Below, in pieces: positions 34,535 to 49,109 of a stretch of 64,000 nt of DNA. The stretch comes from Halospina denitrificans (GTDB taxonomy: Bacteria; Pseudomonadota; Gammaproteobacteria; Pseudomonadales; Oleiphilaceae). Position 1 is the stretch's first letter. Each line of letters opens with the position of its first letter. The DNA is taken from the NCBI RefSeq assembly GCF_004364635.1, contig NZ_SOAX01000003.1, positions 187,538-251,537 of the forward strand, given 5' to 3'. A model generated the notes under the pieces. It saw only the letters and a list, made by a program, of their open reading frames with translations, did not search any database and had not been told where the DNA came from. The translations under genes and the position numbers were made by a program.

Positions 34535-36166
34535 ATGCATTACTTTCCAATACTCTGCCTGATATCCGCGATCAGTGTTCCGTTGCTCAACGGATGCGAG
34601 AGCATCTCTCGGGAACAGGGCTCAACACCTTCGGATCCCGTTCCAACGGTAATGCGCGCCGCCCAGCTCGACGCGAACGTCAAACGCACCCCGGGAGCTA
34701 CACCGAAGACAGCCACGGGGAGTGCCGCCTCAGAGAAGGTCGTCGAGGCTGAGCCCACTATCTGGGATCGGATGCGCAGCCGTTTCAGGCTCGACCTGGA
34801 CAGCAGCAACCCCAGGGTCCAGAGCCAGCTGAACTGGTACAGCAGCAACCAGCGCTACATGGACCGAACGGCACAGCGGGCCAAGCGTTACCTGCCCTAC
34901 ATACTGAATGAGCTCGAGGCCAGAGACATGCCGGGCGAACTCGCCCTGTTGCCTCTGGTGGAAAGCGCCTATGATCCCTTCGCCTACTCCCATGGCCGCG
35001 CTTCGGGGCTCTGGCAGTTCATTCCTTCTACAGGGCGCGCCTTCGGTATGGGCCAGAACTGGTGGTACGACGGGCGCCGGGATATTGTGGCCTCAACCCA
35101 GGGTGCGCTTTCCTACCTGAAGCAGCTAGCCGACCGCTTCGATGGCGATTACAAACTGGCGCTCGCCTCCTATAACGCGGGGGGCGCGCGGGTTGCCCGG
35201 GCGGTCAGGCGTAACCAGAGACAGGGCAGGCCCACTGACTTCTCGAGCCTGCAGCTTCCCCGCGAAACCCGCCACTATGTTCCCAAACTGATCGCCCTGG
35301 CCCGGATCATCCAGAATCCCGAGGCACATGGTATCGAGCTGCCGGAGATCGCGAACAAGCCCTATTTCGAAGTAGTGGACATCGGTGGCCAGATGGACCT
35401 TGCCCAGGCGGCGGACATGGCCGGTGTCGAGGTGAATGAGATTTACCGCCTCAACCCCGGCTTCAATCGCTGGGCCACAGCGCCCAACGGCCCGCACCGA
35501 CTCCTGATTCCGGCGCACGCCTCCGAGCAGTTCCGCGCGGCGCTTGAGAACATGCCACCTGAGGAGCGGGTGAGCTGGAGAAACTACACTGTTGAGTCCG
35601 GCGACACGCTGATCGGGCTTGCACGCCAGTTCAATACAACACCCGATGTCATCCGTAACAATAACAAGCTCCGCGGCCACACGATCCGGAAAGGTCAGAC
35701 ACTGCTCATTCCCGTTGCCGGAAAATCCGGGAACTTCTATGCCCTCAGCGAGCAGAAACGACGGCAATCACGGCAGGCCGCGAGCGGTGGCAGCAACCAG
35801 TCGCGGATTGATTACCGGGTTACCAGCGGTGATACCCTCTGGGACATTGCAAGCGCCCACGATGTGTCCGTTCAGAAGCTTGCCAAATGGAACAGCATGG
35901 CGCCCGGTGACCCGATCAAACCCGGCGACCAGCTTGCCATCTGGAGCTCTTCAGCAAACGCTGGAAAGACGCTGGGTGACAAGCGCGACAACATGGTCCG
36001 CCGCGTCGGATACACGGTGCGCTCCGGAGACTCGCTGAGGCAGATCGCCAACCGTTTCAATGTTGGCGTCTCCGACATTACCCAGTGGAACGACCTGAAT
36101 ATGCAGGACTATCTTCAGCCCGGCCAGCAGCTTAAGCTGTTCGTGGATATACGCAACACACATTGA
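34535..36166 (+). CDS. mltD: membrane-bound lytic murein transglycosylase D
   Basis: A 543-residue lipoprotein (Cys21 in the LLNGC lipobox-like site) that cleaves peptidoglycan glycan strands. The SLT domain (about 115-240) has the catalytic Glu143 in [11 protein letters not shown], then [16 protein letters not shown] and [10 protein letters not shown]. Three LysM repeats follow (about 349-395, 428-475 and 490-537), each with SGDTL or SGDSL and a closing PGQ-type turn. The number of LysM units is one more than in E. coli MltD. It is followed after seven bases by fabI, so the two may share transcripts. Confidence 0.94.
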   Translation: MHYFPILCLISAISVPLLNGCESISREQGSTPSDPVPTVMRAAQLDANVKRTPGATPKTATGSAASEKVVEAEPTIWDRMRSRFRLDLDSSNPRVQSQLNWYSSNQRYMDRTAQRAKRYLPYILNELEARDMPGELALLPLVESAYDPFAYSHGRASGLWQFIPSTGRAFGMGQNWWYDGRRDIVASTQGALSYLKQLADRFDGDYKLALASYNAGGARVARAVRRNQRQGRPTDFSSLQLPRETRHYVPKLIALARIIQNPEAHGIELPEIANKPYFEVVDIGGQMDLAQAADMAGVEVNEIYRLNPGFNRWATAPNGPHRLLIPAHASEQFRAALENMPPEERVSWRNYTVESGDTLIGLARQFNTTPDVIRNNNKLRGHTIRKGQTLLIPVAGKSGNFYALSEQKRRQSRQAASGGSNQSRIDYRVTSGDTLWDIASAHDVSVQKLAKWNSMAPGDPIKPGDQLAIWSSSANAGKTLGDKRDNMVRRVGYTVRSGDSLRQIANRFNVGVSDITQWNDLNMQDYLQPGQQLKLFVDIRNTH

Positions 36167-36173
36167 GGTGATA

Positions 36174-36965
36174 ATGGGACTACTCGAAGGCAAGAAAGCG
36201 CTGGTGGTCGGGATCGCCAGCAAACACTCCATCGCCACCGGCATCGCGAAAGCGCTGCACGATCAGGGCGCGGAACTGGCACTGACCTACCAGAATGAAA
36301 AGCTGAAGTCGCGGGTCGAGGGCTTTGCCCAGGAATGGAACAGTAATCTGGTTCTGCCGTGCGATGTCGCGGACGACGAGCAGATATCCGCTCTTTTCCA
36401 GCGGCTCAACGAGGAATGGGGCGGTCTGGATATCCTCGTTCATTCCGTGGGCTTTGCGCCCGGAGAGGAACTTGACGGCGACTTCACTGATGTCACCTCA
36501 CGCGAAGGTTTCAAGACGGCGCATGACATCAGCTCCTACAGCCTCACCGCCCTGGCGCGCGAGGCCCGCCCGCTTATGCAGGGTCGCCAGGGCTCGATCC
36601 TGACCATGACCTACCTGGGCTCCCAGAAGGTGCTCCCGAACTACAACGTGATGGGACTGGCCAAGGCGAGTCTGGAGGCCAACGTGCGCTACCTGGCCGC
36701 GTCGCTGGGCGCCGAGGGTACACGCGTCAACGCAATCTCGGCCGGCCCCATCAAGACGCTGGCGGCATCCGGAATCAAGAGTTTCCGGCGGATGCTCTCG
36801 GAAAACGCCAAGCGCACGCCCCTTCAGCGCAATGTGACCACAACCGAAGTGGGCAACACGGCGGCCTTCCTGACGTCGGATATGGCAAGCGGCATCACCG
36901 GGGAGGTTATCTACGTGGATGCGGGCTTCCGCAACATGGCGATGAACGCCCTGGAAAACGAATAA
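36174..36965 (+). CDS. fabI: enoyl-[acyl-carrier-protein] reductase (NADH)
   Basis: A 263-residue short-chain dehydrogenase that performs the last reduction of each fatty-acid elongation cycle. The cofactor site is [20 protein letters not shown]; catalytic Tyr147, Tyr157 and Lys164 (YNVMGLAK) match the E. coli residues with a one-residue shift. ATG 36174 was chosen; a GTG at 36168 overlaps the ribosome site GAGGTG. The protein is the triclosan-sensitive FabI type by motif spacing, an inference. Confidence 0.95.
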   Translation: MGLLEGKKALVVGIASKHSIATGIAKALHDQGAELALTYQNEKLKSRVEGFAQEWNSNLVLPCDVADDEQISALFQRLNEEWGGLDILVHSVGFAPGEELDGDFTDVTSREGFKTAHDISSYSLTALAREARPLMQGRQGSILTMTYLGSQKVLPNYNVMGLAKASLEANVRYLAASLGAEGTRVNAISAGPIKTLAASGIKSFRRMLSENAKRTPLQRNVTTTEVGNTAAFLTSDMASGITGEVIYVDAGFRNMAMNALENE

Positions 36966-36996
36966 CCAGGCACCATTACACCATCAGACTGACAAC

Positions 36997-37021
36997 GCAC
37001 CCTTCCGGTCCGGAAGGGTGC
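36997..37021. terminator. hairpin after fabI
   Basis: GCACCCTTCCGG/CCGGAAGGGTGC is a perfect 12-bp palindrome with a minimal loop, 31 bases after the fabI stop. It has no T-run, so termination may be weak. Confidence 0.55.
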
Positions 37022-37145
37022 TGTCTTCGCCCTCGAAAAGACTCAGGCCAGCCCGCCAGCAGCCACCGCCACGCCGATTGCATAAAATCGGGATTTGACG
37101 CAGTATATCGCCCCAAATGACTCTCCGGAATGAAACGAGGCAGTG

Positions 37146-38219
37146 ATGGCAGGCAATGACATCGAGAATGTAAATATTGACGATCAACAGGTCCTGATAA
37201 CGCCCGCGGCGCTGAAAGAGGAAATGCCCCTCAGCGACGCGGCGCGGCGCACGGTACTTGAAGGCCGCCAGACCATCAACAATATTCTCGACGGCAAAGA
37301 CCCGCGCCTTTTCCTGGTCGTGGGGCCCTGCTCCATCCATGATCCGGAAGCGGCCATGGATTACGCCCGCCGACTCAAGGCACTGGCGGACGAGGTGAGC
37401 GACACCCTCTACCTGGTGATGCGCGTCTATTTCGAGAAGCCCAGGACCACAACCGGGTGGAAGGGCCTGATCAACGATCCGCACCTGGATGACAGCTTCG
37501 ACATCGAAAAAGGCCTCCATATCGGTCGCCGCCTTCTGCTGGACATCGCCGAACTCGGGCTGCCCACCGCCACCGAGGCCCTGGACCCGATCTCGCCCCA
37601 GTATCTGCAGGACACCATTTCATGGTCCGCTATCGGCGCGCGGACTACGGAATCCCAGACGCACCGTGAGATGAGCAGCGGGCTTTCCATGGCCATCGGA
37701 TTCAAGAACGGGACCGATGGCGCCCTGGACGTCGCCGTCAATGCCATGAAATCCACGGGCAGCCCGCACAGTTTTCTCGGCATCGACCAACAGGGCAAGG
37801 TTGCGATTACGCGCACCCGCGGCAACCCCTACAGCCACGTGGTACTGCGTGGCGGCGGCGGAAGCCCGAACTACGATTCAGTAAACGTGGCGCTGTGTGA
37901 GAAGGAACTCAGGGAAGCGGGCGTGCGCAACGCCATCATGGTGGACTGCAGCCACGCGAATTCGAACAAGGATCCGGCGGTACAGCCCCTGGTTATGCAG
38001 GACATCACCCATCAGATCCGCGAGGGTAATTCCTCGATCATCGGCCTGATGGTTGAAAGCAACATCAACTGGGGCAAGCAGTCCATTGGGCCGCGCGATC
38101 AGATGCAGTACGGTGTCTCGGTCACCGACGCCTGCATTGACTGGGAAACCACCGAGCAGGCCGTGCGGGGCATGCGGGATGAACTGAGGGATGTCATCCC
38201 CCGCCGTCACCGGAGCTGA
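37146..38219 (+). CDS. 3-deoxy-7-phosphoheptulonate synthase (class I DAHP synthase)
   Basis: A 357-residue enzyme joining phosphoenolpyruvate and erythrose 4-phosphate, the first step of the shikimate pathway. Family motifs include LVVGPCSIHDPEAAMDYARR, GARTTESQTHREMSSGLSM and MVDCSHANSNKDP. The length suits the AroF/AroG/AroH group; which amino acid inhibits it cannot be told from here. ATG 37146 follows a GAGG site. Convergent with cobA. It feeds the tryptophan pathway whose trpFBA genes lie further right. Confidence 0.94.
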   Translation: MAGNDIENVNIDDQQVLITPAALKEEMPLSDAARRTVLEGRQTINNILDGKDPRLFLVVGPCSIHDPEAAMDYARRLKALADEVSDTLYLVMRVYFEKPRTTTGWKGLINDPHLDDSFDIEKGLHIGRRLLLDIAELGLPTATEALDPISPQYLQDTISWSAIGARTTESQTHREMSSGLSMAIGFKNGTDGALDVAVNAMKSTGSPHSFLGIDQQGKVAITRTRGNPYSHVVLRGGGGSPNYDSVNVALCEKELREAGVRNAIMVDCSHANSNKDPAVQPLVMQDITHQIREGNSSIIGLMVESNINWGKQSIGPRDQMQYGVSVTDACIDWETTEQAVRGMRDELRDVIPRRHRS

Positions 38220-38223
38220 TCAA

Positions 38224-41726
<3,503 letters not shown>

Positions 41727-41727
<1 letters not shown>

Positions 41728-42368
41728 CAGCCGGGCTCTCGCTCGTTCCGGATCACGTCGACATTGTCCGGGACGTCCAGCTCAAAACGCTCATCGTCGA
41801 TGGACTCGTTAAGCACCACCTCCTCGAAACGCAGCCGGCTGTGCTGGTCCAGGGAATCATGCAGGCGCATCTCCCTCAGCACGCCATCCTTGAAAACCAT
41901 GGCCAGTTCAAGGAAAAGCGTGTCCTTATCCCGGGGCTCAAGGATAAAGACCTTCCGCTCCTCTTCGTCCTGACGACGGATTTTGAAGGAGGACGCCAGA
42001 TCCACAACCTCCCCGGAAAGCAGAAGAGCGGGAGTCGAGGCAATCCGGTCCTCCAGCGGATAGACCGTCATCTGCAGCAGGTCCGGATCGTAGACCTGGA
42101 CCTCGTCCCCGGCAGTCACAATGGTCTGTTCAAGGGGCGGATCCGTGTGCCAGTAGAAATCGCCACCACGCCGCGCCTTGACCTGACCGGTGGACTCCTG
42201 GATGCGTTCCCCCTCATCCGTGGTGACGGTCTGTGTGAAGTCCGCCTGGTAACTCTCGTAACCGGAGAGCATCTCCGAAAGTGCCTCGGCGTTGTTTTTC
42301 GCACCACTGCCCTGTGCAGTCACGCTCAGGAGCAGGGCCAATACGGCAAGCAGGATTCTCATGGGCAT
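41727..42368 (-). CDS. lolA: outer-membrane lipoprotein carrier protein LolA
   Basis: A 213-residue periplasmic chaperone that shuttles lipoproteins from the LolCDE complex to LolB. A signal peptide (MRILLAVLALLLSVTAQGSG, about residues 3-22) precedes a beta-barrel-like domain with SYQADFTQTV, FYWHTDPPLEQTIV and LQMTVYPLEDRI, all typical. It lies three bases after ftsK and overlaps rarA, as in many gammaproteobacteria. Confidence 0.94.
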
Positions 42369-42371
42369 AAA

Positions 42372-44987
42372 TCAGTCTCTTGGTGGTGGGGCGGCCAACA
42401 CTTCGCGTCCACCATTCTGGCCGGCGGGGCTGACTACCCCGGAGGCTTCCATGGCTTCGACCAGGTTGGCGGCCCGGTTGTATCCGATCTTGAATTTCCG
42501 CTGCACGGAGGAGATGGAAACACGGCGACTCTCGGTGACAAAGGCCACGGCCTCGTCAAAAAGCGCGTCCTTTTCACTGTCGTCATCATTCATGGCGGCG
42601 ATGCCCGGCACACTGTCGCTGTCGCCCCCGCTCAGCACGTCTTCGACGTAATCCGGCTCACCCCGGCGCTTCCAGGCCTCAACCACGCGATGGACCTCGT
42701 CGTCCTCCACAAAGGCCCCGTGAACCCGTTCCGGCATGCCGGAGCCCGGCGGCAGGTAGAGCATGTCGCCGTTACCCAGAAGCTGTTCCGCACCGCCCTG
42801 GTCCAGCACGGTCCGCGAATCCACCTTCGACTGCACCGAGAAGGACATGCGCGTCGGAATGTTGGCCTTGATCAGGCCGGTGATCACGTCCACCGACGGG
42901 CGCTGGGTCGCCAGGATCAGGTGAATGCCCGCCGCCCTCGCCTTCTGGGCGATACGGGCGATCAGTTCCTCAACTTTCTTGCCGACGATCATCATCATGT
43001 CGGCGAACTCATCCACCACCACAACGATATAGGGCAGCGGTTCCAGCTCCGGGCGCGCGTCCTCGCTGGGATCGATGGCATTGTCGGGGTTCCAGAGCGG
43101 GTCCTTGATGGGCTCGCCGGCCTCTCTCGCATCCCGGACCTTGCGGTTGAAGCCGGAAAGGTTGCGCACGCCCTGTGAAGACATCAACTGGTAGCGCCGC
43201 TCCATCTCAGCCACACACCAGCGCAGGGCGTTGGCGGCTTCCTTCATGTCCGTGACCACGGGCGCGAGAAGATGCGGAATGCCCTCGTAAATGTTTAACT
43301 CGAGCATCTTGGGGTCGATCATGATCAGGCGCACATCTTCCGGAGTGGCCTTGAGCAGCATGCTCAGGATCATCGCGTTCACGCCCACGGACTTGCCCGA
43401 ACCCGTGGTGCCCGCCACCAGCAGGTGCGGCATCTTCGCGAGATCCGCCACCACCGGGTCACCACCAATGTCATTGCCAAGCGCCAGCGTCAGGGGCGAG
43501 TTGGACTTCTCCCAGGCCTTGGACGTCAGGATCTCGGAAAGCCGCACCATCTCCCGTTCCTCGTTGGGAATCTCGATGCCCACCACGGACTTGCCGGGGA
43601 TGACCTCAACCACGCGCACACTCAGCACGGCCAGCGACCGGGCCAGGTCCTTGGCCAGATTGGTGATGCGGCTGACCTTGACGCCGGCGGCAGGCTTGAT
43701 CTCAAAGCGCGTGATGACGGGGCCCGGATTCACTTCCACAACCTCCACGGCCACCCCGAAGTCAGCCAGCTTCTCCTCGAGCAGCTGGGACATGTACTGC
43801 AGCGAGTCCTCGGAGTAGCCCTTTTTCTTGTTGGGGTCCGGTGGATCCAGGATGGTAATCGGGGGAATAGGCCCCTCGCCGTTGTCAAACAGCGAGGGCT
43901 GGTTCGCCTTCCCGGAAGGCGCGCCGCTCGAACTCTTGTTCCGTTTGAAGGGTGATATCTTTACGCTGCTTTCGGGCGCGGCCTCCTCCTTCTTGGCTGC
44001 CGCCTTCTCGGATTCTTTCCGTTTCTTCCCGCCCGGCGCCGCCTGCGCCGCCGCCTGTTCGGGTGCTTCCCCGGCTGCGATCGGGGGGAGCTCCAGGGCC
44101 TCATCAGGCCCGGATTCGGAGATGACGGGTTCGCGCCGCTCAGCTGTCGCGCCTTCGTCGGATTTTCTCCGCCTGAGGCGAAGACGAATCAGCAAACGTC
44201 GCCACAGGCCCGGCTTGCCGTGATCAACCCGATTATTGATCAAGGGGGGCTCCGGCTCCGCCTGTTCCGCTTTACGCGGCCGATCCAACGCCACCCGGCG
44301 AGGAATTCGCAGACGAGCCAGCACAGAAGAGAACGCACGAATGACACCACGAGTCCCGAGCAGCAAGAGCCGCACCACTTTCAGCGCGGCAAGCCCCACA
44401 GTGTCCACGACCCAGATCCAGGAAAGCCCGGTAAAAAGGGTCACGCCGAACAGGGCGATGGCGGCAAGAATCAGGGTCGTGGCCGGCCGGTTGAGCACGC
44501 CTACCATGGCGGTCCCGATCTCGTCGCCAATCACCCCACCGGAGTCCGGCCCCAGACCAAAGAAGGAGTAAAGCCCGAACAGCCCGCAGCTCGCCATCAG
44601 CAGCAGGATAAAGCCGCCACTTCGAAGCAGGAACAGTGGCCAGTGGAAATCCGGATAGCGGCCACGCTGGCGATACAGGAGAATGGCACCCCAGCCTCCG
44701 AGCACCGGAAACAGCCAGGCAAGCTTGCCGAAGAAAGTGATCAGCAGGCTGGCAATCCAGGCACCACTGCGCCCGGCGTAATTGGTCGCCTCAGTCTGGT
44801 GCCCGATGCTGGCCCAGCCCGGATCCGCCGGGTTGTGGGAAACCAGCGCCATAACCAGATAGAGGCAGAGCACAATAAGCGCAATGAGTCCGCCCTCGCG
44901 TCCGCCCTGGGCGAGCAACTGTCGGAACCGGTAGTGCCCCTGCTGATCAGCCGCCTGATCGGCCTGCCCTGTCTTGGTATTCGCCAT
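42372..44987 (-). CDS. ftsK: DNA translocase FtsK
   Basis: An 871-residue division-site motor that pumps the chromosome dimer-resolution site together. The N terminus (about 20-210) has four or five membrane helices. A basic and Ala/Glu-rich linker (about 240-380) is short relative to E. coli FtsK (1329 residues) but usual for Pseudomonas-type FtsK. The motor has Walker [13 protein letters not shown] near residue 525 and [11 protein letters not shown]. The C-terminal gamma winged helix (about 805-865) contains [20 protein letters not shown], which reads KOPS sites. Confidence 0.95.
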   Translation of the reverse strand: MANTKTGQADQAADQQGHYRFRQLLAQGGREGGLIALIVLCLYLVMALVSHNPADPGWASIGHQTEATNYAGRSGAWIASLLITFFGKLAWLFPVLGGWGAILLYRQRGRYPDFHWPLFLLRSGGFILLLMASCGLFGLYSFFGLGPDSGGVIGDEIGTAMVGVLNRPATTLILAAIALFGVTLFTGLSWIWVVDTVGLAALKVVRLLLLGTRGVIRAFSSVLARLRIPRRVALDRPRKAEQAEPEPPLINNRVDHGKPGLWRRLLIRLRLRRRKSDEGATAERREPVISESGPDEALELPPIAAGEAPEQAAAQAAPGGKKRKESEKAAAKKEEAAPESSVKISPFKRNKSSSGAPSGKANQPSLFDNGEGPIPPITILDPPDPNKKKGYSEDSLQYMSQLLEEKLADFGVAVEVVEVNPGPVITRFEIKPAAGVKVSRITNLAKDLARSLAVLSVRVVEVIPGKSVVGIEIPNEEREMVRLSEILTSKAWEKSNSPLTLALGNDIGGDPVVADLAKMPHLLVAGTTGSGKSVGVNAMILSMLLKATPEDVRLIMIDPKMLELNIYEGIPHLLAPVVTDMKEAANALRWCVAEMERRYQLMSSQGVRNLSGFNRKVRDAREAGEPIKDPLWNPDNAIDPSEDARPELEPLPYIVVVVDEFADMMMIVGKKVEELIARIAQKARAAGIHLILATQRPSVDVITGLIKANIPTRMSFSVQSKVDSRTVLDQGGAEQLLGNGDMLYLPPGSGMPERVHGAFVEDDEVHRVVEAWKRRGEPDYVEDVLSGGDSDSVPGIAAMNDDDSEKDALFDEAVAFVTESRRVSISSVQRKFKIGYNRAANLVEAMEASGVVSPAGQNGGREVLAAPPPRD

Positions 44988-45066
44988 AGAATCCGCTTAA
45001 TGCATTTTCCCAAGTAAAACATGTAATGGACTGATATGCCACCACAATACACCTGGAAAAGTCCTG

Positions 45067-46284
45067 TCAGGTGCGGCTCAGTGCCTGGTCAAGATCCGCG
45101 ATCAGATCATCCCGGCTCTCCAGCCCCACGGAGATACGCACCAGATTTTCCGTAATTCCCCCGCGCACCTTGTCCTCATCCGAGAGCCGGCCGTGGGTCG
45201 TGGTAGCGGGGTGTGTCACGGTGCTCTTGGTGTCACCCAGATTCGCCGTGATGGAGAAAAGATTCAAGGCGTCAATAACGCGCCAGGCCTCCTCGCGGCC
45301 GCCCCGGAGCCGGAATGAAACCACGCCACTACCGCCGCTCTGCTGGCGCTGAGCCAGCTCGTTCTGGGGGTGGTCCGGCAACCCGGCATAGAGCACGGTC
45401 TCGACATTCGCCTGCTCCCTGAGCCATTGAGCGATGGCCAACGCGCTCTCCGAGTGTGCCCTCATCCGCAACGACAACGTCTCAAGCCCCTTGAGGAAGA
45501 CCCAGGCATTGAAGGGGCTCATGGTCGGGCCAGCCGAGCGCAGCACACCGTGCACCTCTTCCATCAGGGACTCGCTTCCGACAACGACCCCCCCGACACA
45601 GCGCCCTTGACCATCCAGGTACTTAGTCGCGGAATGGATCACCACATCGGCCCCATGGCGGAAAGGCCGCTGGAGCACGGGGGTGCAGAGGCAGTTGTCC
45701 ACGACAAGAAGGGCCTCGTTGCCATGGGCCAGTCTGGCCAGCGCGTCCATGTCCGCGATCTCCCCCAGCGGGTTGGACGGAGTTTCCAGGAACAGCATGC
45801 GCGTCTCCGGGCGCACCGCGGCCTGCCATTCCGCCAGATCCGTCAGGTCCACGAAGGTGGTGCTGACGCCAAAACGCGCCATGTACTTCTGCAGCAGCAC
45901 GGTCGTGGTCCCGAATACTCCCCGGGAGCAGACAATGTGATCCCCCTGCTGCAGCAGCCCCATCATCGTTGCCAGTATTGCGGCCATTCCCGAGGCCGTC
46001 GCTACTGCCCGCTCACCGCCTTCGAGTGCGGCAATACGATCCTCAAAGGTGGCCACTGTTGGATTCGTGAAGCGTGAATAGATATTGCCGGGCTCATCAC
46101 CGGCAAATCGCGCCGCCGCCTGTGCCGCGCTGTTATAGACGAAACTCGATGTCGCGAAAATGGCTTCGCTGTGCTCCAGCTCGGCACTGCGACGCTGACC
46201 GCCGCGAACCCCCAGCGTCTCAATGCCAGCCCCGTCCAGATCCGGTAGCGGAATCCCGTTGTTGTCAGCGTCTCCGTGCGTCAT
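45067..46284 (-). CDS. metZ: O-succinylhomoserine sulfhydrylase
   Basis: A 405-residue PLP enzyme of the Cys/Met metabolism family that forms homocysteine from O-succinylhomoserine and sulfide, the substrate of MetH in this window. PLP-binding Lys221 lies in HSATKYLDGQGR. The C terminus GGITENLVRISVGLES is typical. Start 46284 was chosen (MTHGDADNNG) over a longer frame that overlaps purF. It follows purF by four bases on the minus strand, the Pseudomonas order. Confidence 0.92.
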   Translation of the reverse strand: MTHGDADNNGIPLPDLDGAGIETLGVRGGQRRSAELEHSEAIFATSSFVYNSAAQAAARFAGDEPGNIYSRFTNPTVATFEDRIAALEGGERAVATASGMAAILATMMGLLQQGDHIVCSRGVFGTTTVLLQKYMARFGVSTTFVDLTDLAEWQAAVRPETRMLFLETPSNPLGEIADMDALARLAHGNEALLVVDNCLCTPVLQRPFRHGADVVIHSATKYLDGQGRCVGGVVVGSESLMEEVHGVLRSAGPTMSPFNAWVFLKGLETLSLRMRAHSESALAIAQWLREQANVETVLYAGLPDHPQNELAQRQQSGGSGVVSFRLRGGREEAWRVIDALNLFSITANLGDTKSTVTHPATTTHGRLSDEDKVRGGITENLVRISVGLESRDDLIADLDQALSRT

Positions 46285-46288
46285 GACC

Positions 46289-47809
46289 CTACTCGTCGTT
46301 ATGCATATCAATGACATCGCTGTCCGCGGTGAGCTCCTTGTTCCGCTGCGACTTGCGCGCATCGGACCGCTCCCGCTCCAGCTTCTCCAGGTACTCGGCG
46401 GTTACATCCCCCGTCGGGTACTGGCCGTTGAATACGGAGCAGTCAAAGCTCTCAACGCGGTCATTGCCTTCACGCGCACACTCAATCAGGTCGTCAAGCT
46501 CCTGATAGATCAGCCAGTCCGCCCCAATGATCGCCTGGACCTCCTGCTCGGTTCGCCCATGGGCAATGAGCTCATTGGCCGCAGGCATGTCAATGCCGTA
46601 CACATTGGGATAGCGAACGGGAGGCGCGGCCGACGCGAAGTAGACCTTCCTCGCCCCGGCATCACGCACCATCTGGACAATTTCCTGGCACGTGGTCCCG
46701 CGCACAATGGAGTCATCCACAAGCAGCACATTCTTGCCGCGGAACTCCAGTTCGATCGGGTTGAGCTTCTGGCGTACCGAGCGTTTGCGCATAGTCTGCC
46801 CCGGCATGATGAAGGTCCGACCGATATAGCGGTTCTTGATCAGCCCTTCCCGGAATTTCACCCCAAGCTCAAAAGCGAGCGGCAGAGCCGATGTACGGCT
46901 TGTATCCGGAATCGGAATGACCACGTCAATATCGTGATCCGGCATTTCACGCAGGATCTTGTGGGCGAGCGCCTCGCCCATGCGCAAGCGTGACTTGTAA
47001 ACCGAAATGTTATCGATGATGGAATCCGGCCGCGCAAAGTAGACGTGCTCGAAAATACAGGGGTGCAGGGTCGGGTTCTCGGCGCATTGCTCGGTGTAGA
47101 GGGAGCCATCCGTCTCGATATAGACCGCCTCGCCCGGATCAATGTCGCGGATCAGCTCAAAGCCCTGGGAAGCAAGTGCCACACTTTCCGACGCGATCAT
47201 GTATTCCTTGCCGTTCTCGGTCTCGCGCACCCCGAAGCACGCGGGCCGGATACCATTCGGATCCCGGAAGCCGACGATCCCGTACCCGGTAATCATGGCA
47301 ATGGCGGCATAGGCGCCGCGAGCACGCCGGTGTACCGTGCGCACGGCGGCGAAAATCTCATCCTTGGTCGGGTTGAGCTTGCCCATCTTCTGCAGCTCAT
47401 GGGCAAACACATTCAGCAGCACCTCGGAGTCCGAGTTGGTGTTGATGTGACGCAGATCCGACCGGAACACATCACTGGCCAGATCCTCCGCATTGGTCAG
47501 ATTCCCGTTGTGCGCCAGGGTAATGCCATAGGGGCTGTTCACATAGAAGGGCTGGGCTTCAGCGGAGCTTGAGGACCCGGCAGTGGGGTAACGCACATGG
47601 CCAATACCAACATTACCGACCAGACGCCGCATATGCCGGGACCGGAACACATCCTGAACCAGGCCGTTATCCTTGCGCAGGAAGAAGCGCTCATTCTCAA
47701 AGGTCACAATGCCGGCGGCATCCTGGCCCCGGTGCTGCAGCACGGTCAGGGCATCGTAAAGCGACTGGTTAACGTTGGTGGTACCAACAATTCCGACGAT
47801 TCCGCACAT
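46289..47809 (-). CDS. purF: amidophosphoribosyltransferase
   Basis: A 506-residue enzyme of the first purine step (PRPP and glutamine to phosphoribosylamine). Cys2, exposed after Met removal (MCGIVGIVG), is the glutamine-site nucleophile, and the PRPP-binding loop [13 protein letters not shown] is at about 360-372. The length equals the E. coli enzyme. It is nine bases after cvpA. Confidence 0.96.
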   Translation of the reverse strand: MCGIVGIVGTTNVNQSLYDALTVLQHRGQDAAGIVTFENERFFLRKDNGLVQDVFRSRHMRRLVGNVGIGHVRYPTAGSSSSAEAQPFYVNSPYGITLAHNGNLTNAEDLASDVFRSDLRHINTNSDSEVLLNVFAHELQKMGKLNPTKDEIFAAVRTVHRRARGAYAAIAMITGYGIVGFRDPNGIRPACFGVRETENGKEYMIASESVALASQGFELIRDIDPGEAVYIETDGSLYTEQCAENPTLHPCIFEHVYFARPDSIIDNISVYKSRLRMGEALAHKILREMPDHDIDVVIPIPDTSRTSALPLAFELGVKFREGLIKNRYIGRTFIMPGQTMRKRSVRQKLNPIELEFRGKNVLLVDDSIVRGTTCQEIVQMVRDAGARKVYFASAAPPVRYPNVYGIDMPAANELIAHGRTEQEVQAIIGADWLIYQELDDLIECAREGNDRVESFDCSVFNGQYPTGDVTAEYLEKLERERSDARKSQRNKELTADSDVIDMHNDE

Positions 47810-47818
47810 CGGGTACTG

Positions 47819-48445
47819 TTACTCCGCGGTTGATGAGGATTCGGTTTCGGCGTCAAGCGGCAGCTCGGGGACCGCCCCCTGCATTTGCATCAGGCGCTGG
47901 CCTCCCTGCCGTATGGCGCTGTCTTTCGACAGCTTATCCCCGTCATCCGGACTGGGAAGATAGGCGTTAATGTCATCACCAAGCAGGTCCCGGGACCATT
48001 CCTCGACTTTCACCAGCTCGCCGACCGTTACTGAACGCTGCCACCATGTATCCTCGGTCACCGGTGTCATCCGTAACAGCGCCAGGGCAACCACGACGAC
48101 GATCAGCCCCCGGGCCAGCCCGAAAACGGTTCCGAGAACACGATCCGTTGCCGACAGGCCTGTGGCATGGACGAGCTTCGCGAGCGCATTGCTCACGAGT
48201 GCGCCAACAACCAGGGTGCTGACAAAAAGAATGGCGAAAGCGGCAACCAGCCGGACGGCCGGCGTCTCAACCGTCCCGGCCAATAACGCCTGCATACTGG
48301 GATGAAAGGTCCGGGCAATCACAAAGGCCCCGACCCAGATCACGAGTGACATCGCCTCCCGGACAAAGCCTCTTTTCAGGCTGATCAGGGTCGATATCCC
48401 AACAATGGCAATGATGACCCAGTCAATCCAGATCAGCGCGTCCAT
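47819..48445 (-). CDS. cvpA: CvpA family inner-membrane protein
   Basis: A 208-residue protein with four membrane helices between about residues 5 and 125 and a hydrophilic C-terminal tail. The opening WIDWVIIAIVGISTLISLKR matches CvpA, which is needed for colicin V production and bile or stress resistance in enteric bacteria. Position just before purF is the conserved one. Confidence 0.92.
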   Translation of the reverse strand: MDALIWIDWVIIAIVGISTLISLKRGFVREAMSLVIWVGAFVIARTFHPSMQALLAGTVETPAVRLVAAFAILFVSTLVVGALVSNALAKLVHATGLSATDRVLGTVFGLARGLIVVVVALALLRMTPVTEDTWWQRSVTVGELVKVEEWSRDLLGDDINAYLPSPDDGDKLSKDSAIRQGGQRLMQMQGAVPELPLDAETESSSTAE

Positions 48446-48512
48446 CAGGCAGCCTTCACTCGCTTATAGAAGCGGCAATTCTAGCAGGAATCGGGACCCG
48501 GCCAAACCGGCC

Positions 48513-49109
48513 CTACTCCCCGCCAGTAATAACCAGGGTGTCAAGCCCAAACGATTGATCCAACTCGGCCTTGGCATCCTCCGCTGCCGAGCGTTCGATG
48601 AATGGCCCTGCAAAAACCCGCGTAAGGGTTTCCCCGTCGCGCTCGAACGACTCGATGTAGGCGTCCATCCCCGCTTCCCGGGCGCGATCCCGGAGTTGCT
48701 TTGCGTTGTCAGCACTGCCAAAACTTCCGAGCTGAACCAGGTAAGCTCCCTCCAGTACGCTCGTATCAGGCTGCTCGTCCGGTGACGGCTCAGATTCATT
48801 GCCGCCAGTGCTGCCGTCATCCGCCATGGGGAGATCGGCGTCCTCGCTGTCATCCCCATCACCGGTTTGATTCGGTGCGGGCACCGAGCCCTGCACGGTC
48901 TCGGTCACCTCGGGTTCTGTCGGCTCTTCCACGGTCACATCCGGAACATCGGGTTCCGGTGGTATTTCCAGCGTCTGCCGTTCGCGTTCCTGATGCGGCT
49001 CATCAAAGAGCATCGGCACGAAGATCACCGCCAGGCTGACAATAATGAGTGCGCCAACGATTCGCTGTTTGAATCCGTCCAAAACCTGATTGCCTCGGCT
49101 GTTCGTCAA
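48513..49109 (-). CDS. dedD: SPOR-domain division protein (DedD-like)
   Basis: A 198-residue protein with a short cytoplasmic start, one membrane helix (about 16-35), an acidic Pro/Glu-rich periplasmic linker (about 40-115) and a C-terminal SPOR domain (about 118-195, AYLVQLGSFGSADNAKQLRD) that binds denuded septal peptidoglycan. The ATG overlaps the folC stop (ATGA). Confidence 0.9.
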   Translation of the reverse strand: MTNSRGNQVLDGFKQRIVGALIIVSLAVIFVPMLFDEPHQERERQTLEIPPEPDVPDVTVEEPTEPEVTETVQGSVPAPNQTGDGDDSEDADLPMADDGSTGGNESEPSPDEQPDTSVLEGAYLVQLGSFGSADNAKQLRDRAREAGMDAYIESFERDGETLTRVFAGPFIERSAAEDAKAELDQSFGLDTLVITGGE